DNA from: Avena insularis
Taxonomy: Eukaryota > Streptophyta > Magnoliopsida > Poales > Poaceae
Length of the DNA: 64,000 nt
Direction: 5' to 3'
Assembly (NCBI GenBank): GCA_023614405.1
Contig: CM042688.1
Coordinates: 67,132,253 to 67,196,252 of the forward strand
The notes under the pieces were generated by a model. It saw nothing but the letters and a program-made list of their open reading frames with translations, was not told where the DNA came from and made no database searches. The position numbers and the translations under genes were made by a program. Positions within the stretch are counted from its first letter, which is position 1; every line of letters starts with the position of its first letter. This document shows positions 45,039 to 55,312 of the stretch, in pieces.

Positions 45039-48000
45039 TGTAACATCCCCTGCCTTTAATAAGGTAGGGTCCCCTGTGTTTACAATGCTAGTCCCTGGAT
45101 CAATAGCTAGCATCCACAGTTTAGATGTGATATCAAGAAACAAAGGTCATAATATAACTTTATAACCAGGAATAACATAGTTTTATTACATCATACATAG
45201 CTCATATGGCTATTACATTACATTGCAGCGGAATAACTATAGTCATGGGTCCTTCATCTTCAAAGTGCGACAGGCAGATGTTGGTTGTAGACTTTGTAAT
45301 CCTAATCAATCAATCTTCACTAAAATCAATCAAACCTGCAACATTACAAATTACAGCCACAAGGGTCAATACATTTGAATTGTATTGGCAAGTGATACTT
45401 TGGTAGTATAGTGGATTCTATCATCTATATGCATTTGGCTAAGTGGAGTTGAGGCTTGCATTGCTCAAAATAGATTTTTCCTATCATTTTGAAAATACTA
45501 AGTTTTGTTTGGCAAAAACTTTCCAAGGCATCTACCAATCAAAGACTGAAGATCCACTCAGGGCATCTACCAATCAAAGACTGAAGATTTGCTTGGCAAA
45601 AACATTTTTCCTCAATCAAAGATTTCAAGATCCTTGTACCAAGCCATCTTTCCATCAATGATTGAAGATTTCACACAACCCTTGTTCACCCACAAGTTTT
45701 AATTTAGAAATTGGAGTGATGAGATTCTTGATTGCTTCCATGTCTTGATGCTCAAATTGTCCTTTACCAGGGACATGGCTAAGTACTTAGATTTTACACT
45801 CTGCAGAGGTGGTGCACTTTTCCCACAAGACTTGGTTTCCCAAGACAAGATCTTTCAGAAGCTTTCCCTTAGACCATCATGGACGCGCTCCAACCTATCA
45901 AACACTACCACCAACTGTCCATATGGCTAAGTTCTTGCAACCTATATGATCATGGCAGAGCCCATATTGCCAAGTGGTTGCACTTGAAGCTTCTCAACAT
46001 TTGACATCTCAAATCTCTTTGTTTCCTGGGTGGCCATCCACAAGTGAGATACACTAAGGTAAACCATAAAAATGGGCCTTGTGAACCACTCAACCAAAAA
46101 CCACCAAGCAAGTCCCATTCCACCCAGGAGATTCATTAACTTTGTTGTTTTATTAAACAAAACATAAGTCCTTAGACTTAGAATTTTTTTCCATAGTGTG
46201 AATATATATTCCACCCATGTTTTCTATTAGCTAGGCTAAGCTTGATAGTAATAGGATTCTTAACTTAGGAAAAATCCTACTAAGGATTCATCTACAAGGT
46301 TTCCTATAGCAAAGTCTATACTTAGCTAAATAAAAACCATGCAAGTTTTACTTAGCAAAACACTAATGCATAGTGAAAATAATGGGATAGATAGTATGAA
46401 GCATCACTTGCCTTTTTGGTAGAGGGTATAGGTTCACTCCTTGTCCTTGCAACAATCACACTCTTCAAGTCACTACAATTCAAGCAAGCAAGGCACAAAC
46501 TCAATCTACCAATCAAGCAAAACAACACACACACAAAAAAATGGGATCTAAGTCATGCATAAGCATGCAAAGGTTGGTTCTATTGTAAGGATGGTCTCCT
46601 CTAGGCTTCTAAACTTTGTAAGTTCCAATTTGGTCATTTACCAAAATGGCAAAGTTATTTGCAAAAGGTTTCACTATAAAACCCATTTTCAAAACAAAGT
46701 GTTATTTTATGGGGTGAAGAATATTTTTTACTAGGGCATTAACCTATAGGGTTCACCAAATGAGTTGCTATTGCAAAACTTGGTGTTTGGGTCAGTAGGT
46801 TTGGTCCAAAACATTTTCTCCAAAGTTTTATTTACAAAAACATTTTCATAAACAAAACAATAGTTTTTAATTAGCTAGAAATGGACTAAACTAATTAATC
46901 CATTCTAAACCTTTTCAAAAATCATTTTCCAAAACATAGGTTGGTTCCTAGGGTCAGTAAGGTCACAACAAACCAATTTGCAAGGTTTTTAACCTTAAAA
47001 ACATTTTCAAACAATTTTTCTAGTCTTAGCAAGCACACAAATGAATCTGCAAAGTTAAGCAAGCTAACAGATACTATTTGCTAAACTAAGGGCAGGGTTG
47101 GTTAGGGCTTGTCTTGCTAATTCCAACGACATAAAATTTGTAATTTTTGGACATGTGGATCCAAAGATACAAGGGTTTGAAGTTTGCAAAACATTCTGTT
47201 TTCAAATCTGTTTTTAAACCAAATCGGTGACACGCGGCAGTATTCTATTGGACGGTACCGGTTCGGTGTGAATCGCGTGCTGCGGTGCGTTGGATCTAAG
47301 TTAAATCGTGTGGTCCAGAGGACATACCCTTTCGGTGTTAAGTGAACTAATCGTGAGCGCCAGATCTAGATCGAATGATGCTGGCGAGTTTGACCTAAGG
47401 TAGGCGGCGCTGTGGTGGCTAGCGGCCATGGAGCGGTCGGTCGATGACGTTGCCGACGATGCAGGTAGAGAGGGAGAAGAAGGAGATGCTCACCAGAATC
47501 GCAAGAACGTGGGGAAGCTCGAGGTAGTGTCGTCTTATCACGGGGCGCACTGGAGTGAGCTTGATTGCTCGCCGGAGTGGAGCTGCGCCTCGGCCTTGCT
47601 CAGTCGTCGTCGAGGATGGCGCTAGGGATCACTCAGAGGCAAACGAAATACACGGTCAGATGCGCCAAGACACGACGAAGGTGTGTGCGTGAACGAGAGG
47701 GGAAGAGGCGGTCTGTTATTACCAGTAGGCTTCGCCGGAGAAGAAGGCAGACGTGGCGGCGTCGGGAGTTTGTCGTAGTCGACGCTCAGGGGCGCCCGCA
47801 GATGAGTGACTGGCACAGGAAGATGCGCCAGGATGCGGTGAGCGAGCTCGTGTGTTCGGGGAGGCAGGAGGCGGTGTGACTTGGCCGGAATCGGTACTGG
47901 ACCTCGTCGGAGCAGAGGGTGCTCGGGGAGAAATTGGAGGCGGTCTGGGGCGTGCGAGCGCGAGGTGTCAGAGGGGAAATATAGAGGAGACATGGGCGTT

Positions 48001-49347
48001 TAAGACTGCGTGATCAAAGCTGGTAACGTCGGTCGCGTTAAGGCGAATTAAGCTGGAGAAATCAACGACAGAACGGGGGAGAAGAACTGGTCGCTGCGGG
48101 GTGGGTGAAGGAGACGATGAACAGTGATAGCGGGCCTACCAGTCAGTGGGAAAAGGAGAGGGGAGGAGGTCCACCGGTCTGTGTCTCTGTGGGTCAGTTA
48201 ACAGGTGAAAAACGATTCGCCGAGGGAGAGGAGAACTGGGCTATTCTGGGCCTTAGTGGGCTTTAGCTGGGCTGCTCTATTTTTTCTGTCTAAAACGTTT
48301 TTCTTTTTCTAATTCTTTTTCTGTTTTGAATTTTCAAACAATTATTCAAGCAATCAAACCACATTCAAATTCAAACAAACACTCAACTTTGTACTTTGAA
48401 TTTGGTTCTATTTATCAACATAATCCAAATCTCAAAATAATTTAATATTTTTATTTATTTTAGGATCCATTTATTATTTAAATAAAGTGGATCTTTAGTT
48501 ATTTAATAGGGTTTGATTTAATTAATAGAATTTCCCCAAATTCCTTTCAGTAGGTTTTTAATTGTTTAGTTGGTTCAAATAATTCATCTTGAATTATTTG
48601 GAAAGTATTCTAATATGATTTATTAATCATTTAAGATTGGGTATTTGTTTTATTTCCAATGGAATTTAATATAGTTTTAGTTCCCAAATTTTTATTTGGA
48701 GGTTTTATTTTACTTAAGTTGATTAAACAACTTTTATTCCACTTGGGTGAATTCCAAATATCATTTTCTCATGTATTCTTATTTAGAGATTTGTCCTTAT
48801 TAAGATAGGGATAGAATGGTTATTGCCATTTTATTTTATTTGGAATATTCTTTATCTTTTATTTTATTTGGATTGGGATTATATTCACTCCATTTACTTA
48901 ATGGATTAGGCCAAGATTTGATTTGGTCTTTTAAATATTTTTATCTTTGTCTTATAAAATCCATAAGATTTTTATTTATGGTTCCAAACTAAGGGAAACC
49001 AACTTCTTATGGTCTTTCTTGATCCTTTGTGAATATTTGTTGATCAATTTTGGCATGGATCAAATCCATGGATTTAGAGATAACTTGGGAAATGATTTTT
49101 ATTCCATTAGGATTTAGGGTTTTGGATTTATTTTCCAAGTGTTCAAATTTCCAGATACATTCATTGAGGAATGCATTTCCCTTGATTTGGATTTTGTTGA
49201 ATTCAAACTTTAGCCAAAGTTTGTTCAAGATGGGATTTCAATTTTCCTTTTAGAAACAAAAGTTTTTTCACCCTGATTTTCAACAAAATTTATTTTGTTT
49301 ATTTTATTTTTCACATTACAAGATTTGGAAAATCTTGGGATGTGACA
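45039..49347 (-). repeat. B2 3' LTR (4.31 kb)
   Basis: Minus strand from TGTCACATCCC to GGGGATGTTACA. Homologous to B1 throughout, including AT-rich U3 and a GC-rich middle (47220-48240). Around 600 bp shorter than B1, chiefly through differences near 48480-48980 and 46600-46680. Confidence 0.85.
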
Positions 49348-49533
49348 GGCTACCACCCTTAAAATAAATCTCGTCCCGAGATTTGAGGAGGCTAGGGTTA
49401 CAAGCAGGCTCAAACAACTAGGGTACTACCACCCTTATAAATTTTCCAACTAGACTACATGTTGGCCTTCTTGGAATCTTGGAAAACTCTTCTTGGAAAA
49501 TTTCTGCATAGTGCCCTTGTTTTCCCACTTGAC

Positions 49534-50226
49534 TCATGGGCCAAGGTTGAGTTTCTCCATAGGCTTGATCAACTTGTTCTTCATCTTTTCTGGACAGTTG
49601 CTTGCATAATGTCCTGGGTTCTTGCAATTGTAACATATCAATTGGCTGATATCTTTCTTTTCCTTTGGTGTCATTGCCTCTTGTTTGTTTACTTGGTCCA
49701 TCTTCTTTTCTGGGCATTCATTGGCATAATGTCCCATATCTTTGCATTTGAAACATTGCACTTGTGTAATATCCTTCTTGCTAGTGTTGAGGTATTTCTT
49801 CTTCTTCTTCTTGGGTCTCTCCAAAGCTAGGTGTTCTTCTAGTTCTTGTTCCTCATAGGTGGGGGATCTTTCTCTCTTCTTGGGGCATTTATCTCCATGT
49901 TCCTTGGGGGCATGATCCTTGACTACACAAGTATTGCTAACTTGGGTTCCTTCTTGAATAACATCTTTGTCATCCTTGTTGTCATTAGCTCCTTTGGAAG
50001 AGTTTCCTCTCATGTTGATCATTTGAGTAACCAATCCTTGCATCAATTGGGATTGAAGCTTCAAAATCCTTTGTATGGCTGGGTCTAGTCCATTGTTGTT
50101 GGCTAAAAGCTGAGTTGTCTCTTGGCTCAACTGGTTTTGGGTTGCTATGAGTTCTCTCATGCTGTCAACTTGGTTGTTGTTGTTGTTGTCACCATCCTTG
50201 AGTTTGGAGTCTCTTGGAGAAGTCAT
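49534..50226 (-). CDS. B2 truncated gag with two CCHC zinc knuckles (230 aa)
   Basis: Open from ATG 50226 to a stop at 49534. Residues 1-75 look like the N-terminus of a plant gypsy gag: Asn-rich with AAC repeats, then QNQLSQETTQLL and QSQLMQGLVTQM. Residues 80-150 are charged, with a KKKKKK stretch. Two CX2CX4HX4C knuckles follow: CFKCKDMGHYANEC (158-171) and CYNCKNPGHYASNC (198-211), the RNA-binding nucleocapsid signature. The large capsid core normally between N-terminus and knuckles is missing, yet the frame is open. There is no pol. Likely role, if any: RNA binding for packaging by partner proteins. Confidence 0.82.
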   Translation of the reverse strand: MTSPRDSKLKDGDNNNNNQVDSMRELIATQNQLSQETTQLLANNNGLDPAIQRILKLQSQLMQGLVTQMINMRGNSSKGANDNKDDKDVIQEGTQVSNTCVVKDHAPKEHGDKCPKKRERSPTYEEQELEEHLALERPKKKKKKYLNTSKKDITQVQCFKCKDMGHYANECPEKKMDQVNKQEAMTPKEKKDISQLICYNCKNPGHYASNCPEKMKNKLIKPMEKLNLGP

Positions 50227-51368
50227 CTGTCTGGGTTGGATTGGGATTAGAATAAGAAAAAGATTTCCAAGGAATCAATTCTAATCACACACATCACAAT
50301 TCACACAAGCAATTTGTTCATCCAGCATGTTATCTATCTTAAGGAGATCCACCTCTAGTGAACTATGGATCCCGATCCTTTTCTTTACATTCAATCTACA
50401 AATTGTTTACTTCTTTGTGTTTACTTTCTGCAAACTATTACTTCTTTCCATTCGATACGTTTAATCCTTTGTTTTACACAAAACACGGTGAGATTGACAA
50501 CCTCATCGCAAGTTGGGGACAAAGTTATGTGGTTGTGTTGTGCAGGTCTCCACGTTGCTACTAGCACCGGTAGTGCACCCTGCCAAAGCTCAGCCATAAC
50601 ACCTTTGGTGTGTTTCCTTGCTCCTACTGGTTCGATTAAACCTTGGTTTCATAACTGAGGGAAACTTGCTGTTGTGCTCATCATACCTTCCTCTTGGGGT
50701 TCCCAACGAGCTCTACATCAACACCGCCATCAAGCATTTTTCTAGGCGCCGTGCACTGATCCATCAAGCATTTTTCTGGCGCCGTTGCCGAGGATCAAAG
50801 AAGAAGAAACTCCCACGCCAACCACGCGCCAGCATTGGGCATCTCGGAGAACATGCTCCAAGCTACAAGAACAACTTTCCATGGTATTGTGCCAGGCATT
50901 TCTTGTGAACCTATTGGCAAGGTCCGGATTGACGTGTTATTCGGCACACGAGATAACTGCCGAACTGAGTATTTGGAGTTTGAGGTTGTAAACTTGGAAA
51001 GTGCGTATCCCGCGTTACTCGGCAGGCCAGCACTGAACAAGTTCATGGCAAGTTGTCACACCAGTTACTTGAAGATGAAGTTGCCCGGGCCAAATGGAGT
51101 AATTACCATAGCTGGAGATTTCCGACGCTCCATTGAGTGTGCGTCAGCCGGGTCTAACCTGGCCGAGTCACTCGTGATTGCGCAAGAGAAGAGAAAGATC
51201 CAGGAAGTGGCAGCATTGGCTCAGTCCGCGCAGCAGTATATGCCGGTGCTGAGTAACCCGCATGGAAGTGTTTTGTTTCAAGCAACGAAGGATACGAAGA
51301 AAGTGCCTGTTGATGATCTCTTCCTAGAGCGCACCGTAACAATTGGTGCCGGGTTAAATGACAAATAG

Positions 51369-53029
51369 GAAAGCGAGCTCGTCAACTTCCTCCGTGAGAA
51401 TCGGGATATCTTTGCTTGGTCCACACAGGACTTGCAAGGTATTCCGAGGGAGTTGGCCGAGCACTCTTTGAATGTGAGACCCGGAGCAAAGCCGGTGAAG
51501 CAACCTCTCCGCCGCTTCGCCAAAGATAGGAGAAAAGTCATTGGGGATGAGATAGCTCAGCTCCTCCCAGCTAGGTTTATCATGGAAGTGCTTTACCCGG
51601 ATTGGCTATCTAATCCGGTGCTGGTGGAAAAGAAGAAAGATGATCCGAATGTGGTAGTGGTTTGGCGTATGTGTATCGATTAAACGAACCTGAATAAGGC
51701 ATGTCCAAAAGATCCATTTCCACTGCCAAGGATAGATCAGGTCATAGATTCTACTGCTGGGTGTGAACTGTTGTCATTCATAGATGCATATTGTGGTTTC
51801 CACCAGATACCTCTGAATCCTAGCGATCAAATAAAGACTGCATTTATCACCCCGTATGGGGCTTATTGCTATCGCACCATGCCTTTTGGTTTATGTAATG
51901 CAGGGGAAACGTACCAAAGATGTATGCAAAAATGTTTACATGATCAAATTGGTGGAAATGTGCAAGTATATGTGGATGATGTGGTTATAAAAACCAAGGA
52001 AAGCAAAACGCTCCTTGAAGATATCAAGCAAACATTCGCGAACCTAAGGAGATTCCGGATGAAGCTTAACCCGGAGAAATGTACCTTCGGTGTCCCGACT
52101 GGAAAATTACTCGGATTTCTTGTCTCCAGCCGAGGTATCGAAGTTAACCCGACGAAAATCCGAGCCATAGAGCGAATGGAATTGCCGAAGTGTCTTAACG
52201 ATGTCCAGAAGTTCACTGGGTGCCTGGCATCTTTAAGTCGGTTTGTATGTCGGATGGGACAAAAGGCATTGCCTCTCTATCAACTAATGAAAAAAGCGGA
52301 CAAGTTCGTATGGACGCCGCAGGCCAATGAAGCCTTCATCCAATTAAAGAAAATGTTAGCCGCTGCACCAGTGTTAGTCTCTCCACTATCAAAAGAGCCA
52401 ATGTTTCTCTATATAGCCGCAACCAACCGATTTGTAAGTGCAGTGGTGGTGGTAGAGCGCGATGAAGAGGGTAAGTCAGTGCAAAGGCCAGTCTATTACC
52501 TAAGCGGGGTATTATCCGCATCAAAGCAAAACTATCCTCACTATCAGAAAATGGCATATGGTGTGTACATGTCGGCAAAGAAGCTATACTTTGAAGAACA
52601 CCCCATCAAAGTGATATGTGAAGCCCCCATATTTGAGATAATGAGTAACAAGGATGCAAGCGGCCGAATCGCAAAATGGTCAATTGAGCTAGCCCCTTAT
52701 GCTCCGCAATACGACATGAGAGATGCGATTAAGTCTCAGGCTGTGGCCGACTTTTTCGTAGATTGGGCCGAGATGCAATACGAACCACCGTTACCAGATC
52801 CGAACTACTGGAGAATGCACTTTGACGGATCAAAGACGAAAACCGGGTTAGGCACCGGAGTTGTACTTACCTCGCCAAAGAACGACAGCTGAAGTATGTG
52901 CTGCAAATCCATTTCGCCGCGTCAAACAATGTCGCTGAATATGAAGCACTTGTGCATGGGATCAAAGTGGCAAAATAAATTGGAATACGTCGGATCCAAT
53001 GCTTCGGCGACTCGGATTTGGTAGTTTAG
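51369..53029 (+). pseudogene. C reverse transcriptase and RNase H
   Basis: RT motifs in order: KKDDPNVVVVWRMCID (TAA at 51681 follows), LNKACPKDPFPLPRID, SFIDAYCGFHQIPL, AFITPYGAYCYRTMPFGLCN, and the catalytic VQVYVDDVVI (about 51964-51990). RNase H begins about 52800 with MHFDGS (catalytic D). A one-base deletion near 52886 shifts the frame, after which NNVAEYEALVHG (catalytic E) and QCFGDSDLVV (catalytic D) are found, with TAA at 52976 and TAG at 53027. The enzyme copies element RNA to cDNA; it is not functional here. Confidence 0.88.
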
Positions 53030-54691
53030 CAAGTCTCGGGGCAGTGGGACGCTCTTGATCCAAACATGGCATTGTACAGATTCCATGTGCAAAAAATATC
53101 TGGGTATTTTGAGGGATGCGAGTTTCACCATGTACCCCGGCTAGAAAACGAGGCTGCCGACGTATTGTCGAAGCTCGAATCAACCCGACAAGCAATTCCA
53201 CCGGGTGTAGCACTAGAACACCTTAGAAAACCATCTATCAGGCCGTCCCCAGAAACCGACTCAATCTACATCCCGCAGATCCAGAGTCCGGAGCTGTACC
53301 CATGGACATTGATGTGGGAAGTGGTTCAGGAAACCCGGGGACTGCGCAACACGATCCGGCCGAGGTTATGCCGGTGGAGCAAATGGAAGTAGATGAGGAG
53401 CTATTTCTAGTGCGAGCCATACCAGCTTGGGCGTTGCCCATATTTCAATTCCTGAAGGATGGAACTTTGCCCAGTGAAGAGGTGCTTTCCAGGCAAATTC
53501 AGAGGCACGCAAAGGCGTACACAATCATCAATGCCGAACTATACAAGAGAAGTGTCACAAATGTACTACAGCGCTGTGTTGACCCGGAAGAAGGGCTTGA
53601 CATCATCCGAGATATACATCAAGGGGAATGTGGTCATCACGCCTCATCCAGAGCTTTGGTGGCAAAATCTTTCCGGCATGGGTTCTACTGGCCAAGTGCC
53701 TTGGAACAAGCAGAAGATCTAGTAAGAAAATGCAATGGCTGTTAGAGGTATGCTACCAAGACACATATGCCAATGTCAGAGATCAAGACCATACCGATTA
53801 CCTGGCCATTTGCCGTATGGTGTTTGGATATGGTTGGCCCGTTCAAACCAGCAAGGGGAAATATGACCCATATCTTGGTTATGGTGGACAAGTTTCCAAA
53901 GTGGATTGAAGTGAAGCCAATAAGAAAATGTGATGGAGCTACGGCCGTAACATTCCTTAAAGATATCATTCTGAGATATGGTTATCCTCACAGTATCATA
54001 ACAGATAATGGCATAAATTTTGCTGAAGGAGCATTTGCGCGATTCTGCCGAGGTAAGAAGATCCGGCTGGACGTTGCCTCGGTAGCCCACCCCGCATCAA
54101 ACGGACAAGTGGAAAGATCCAACGGATTAGTGTTATCCGAGATAAAACCCTGGCTACTTGAGCTGCTGCAAAGATCAGCGGGGTGCTGGATAGAAGAACT
54201 ACCAGCGGTACTGTGGAGTTTAAGAACAAATCCGAATCGATCAACAGGCTATACGCCATTCTTTCTGGTATATGGGGCAGAAGCTGTATTACCAGCCGAC
54301 ATAGAGCATGACTTGCCCAGAGTCACCCAATACACAGAAGCCGAAGTGCGTGAAGCCTGGAAAAATGATGTTGATCTGCTGGAAGAAGCGAGAGAATTGG
54401 CATTGTCCAGATCCGCCATATATCAGCAAAATCTCCGACGCTATCATAGCCGGAAAGTTAACCCCCGAGTCTTTCGGGAAGGTGATCTGGTACTCCGGTT
54501 GGTACAACGTACTGCTGGCATGCATAAGCTATCCCCCCATGGGAAGGGCCATTAATTGTGAGCAAAGCATTGCACAATGACTCGTATTATCTCATCGATG
54601 CAAAACCACAGGAGAAGAACAAGGCGGACAGGTCCGGCGAGGAATCTAAGCGTCCGTGGAATGTAGCCCTACTTCGTCCGTTCTACACTTA
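53030..54691 (+). pseudogene. C integrase
   Basis: A frame change near 53295 (one base lost) leads into the integrase. The zinc-binding HX4H-CX2C is HQGECGH...CNGC (about 53619-53742), ended by TAG at 53743. The catalytic core has D in CLDMVG (about 53824), D in IITDNG (about 53996) and E in NGQVERSNG (about 54103), the DDE triad. The C-terminal GPF-like motif follows HKLSP but needs a base restored in a C run near 54535; the frame then closes at TAG 54689. No chromodomain is seen, as expected for Tat-lineage elements. It normally joins cDNA to chromosomes. Confidence 0.86.
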
Positions 54692-55312
54692 GCAAAGAAG
54701 TGTGTGTATCCGAATCTTCTCATATGTCGGTATATATGTCGGCAATGAGTTTATCAATGAAATCTTGGCACCTCGAGCAGTAACTCGGGGACTGCCTTAG
54801 TGGTATTTACTGTTTTCTGTATTTATTGTTTATATGTCGGCTGGCGTAGGTTGCTTCTACCTAAGCCGGATTAGTAGTGTGTTAGCACCAAAAACTCAAC
54901 TCTTTGATTTGCTGCTGTCCAACAAGATTTGGCTTCATGGCAAGCAAGAGAACAAGTTTGGAATTGCGTAGCACACGAAAAATGACTAAGGAAAAGAACT
55001 TAATCGAGCCGACATTTGTTATTCGAACTAACTTCATGTTTACCTTGTTTTTACTTAGCTGAATTATTTTGAGCTAGTCCTAAAGTTTCCAAGTATTGTT
55101 AAGTCAATTTTTGAAACTCGGACTCGTAAGTCATAAAACCGAACCAAGGTAGACACGAGCCGAGCCAAGAAATTGGAGAAACAAGAAAATGAAACTCGGG
55201 GACTACGCCCAAGTTAATCTGGCATGAGCAACTTAGTAGCAAAACATAATTTGTTTACTTAATACATTTGCACCCGGCATACCGGGGATCTGACAAAATG
55301 CAAAGTATTTGA
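54692..55312 (+). other. C: non-coding spacer between pol and the antisense gene
   Basis: 621 nt without a supportable frame on either strand. It contains the convergent 3' ends of pol (plus) and of the antisense gene (minus). Motifs such as ACTCGGGGAC recur, as they do near the 3' LTR. Confidence 0.5.

Larger units (their letters stand above)
45039..50310 (-). mobile_element. Element B2: truncated long-LTR element with gag remnant
   Basis: Minus-strand element: 3' LTR 45039-49347, polypurine tract AAGGGTGGTAG (minus, next to 49347), short interior with a gag ORF, then truncation at about 50310 with no primer site or 5' LTR. The right junction is not a clean insertion (no TSD; about 17 bp of A2 LTR lost), so a deletion removed the 5' part. 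Confidence 0.85.
38378..50834 (+). mobile_element. Element A2: complete gypsy-type non-autonomous element
   Basis: TTGGG flanks both ends (38373-38377 and 50835-50839). It has 5' LTR 38378-40016, primer site, one ORF (40234-41094), a long non-coding 3' interior and a 3' LTR starting at 43889, which contains B2. Without B2 it is about 7.2 kb. There is no RT, RNase H or integrase, so it is mobilised in trans if at all. Confidence 0.9.
43889..50834 (+). repeat. A2 3' LTR (parts 43889-45038 and 50311-50834)
   Basis: Starts TGATACATTGCAAATG and ends CACGCGCCAGCA. Interrupted by B2 after GGTGTTTT; about 17 bp present in the 5' LTR (TCAATTGCCCCGCTGT) is missing at the right junction. Two primer-site-like copies occur near the end (about 50735-50755 and 50773-50795). 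Confidence 0.85.
38241..51368 (+). pseudogene. C protease region, split by element A2
   Basis: The left part ends with the aspartic protease active-site motif VLIDNGSNINIMY (about 38318-38356) and MMRKLG. A2 then intervenes (38378-50834). The right part resumes at TTGGGCATC (50835), with the downstream retropepsin strand EYLEFEVVNL and the flap-side motif ALLGRPALNKF (about 50968-51045). Both parts lie in one frame once A2 and one copy of TTGGG are discounted. TAG at 51366 ends the segment. It normally cleaves the polyprotein. Confidence 0.82.

Noticed and set aside
49418..49830. Frames overlapping B2 gag on either strand (99 and 123 codons)
   Set aside because: They are shadows of the zinc-knuckle gag frame, which has clear motifs.
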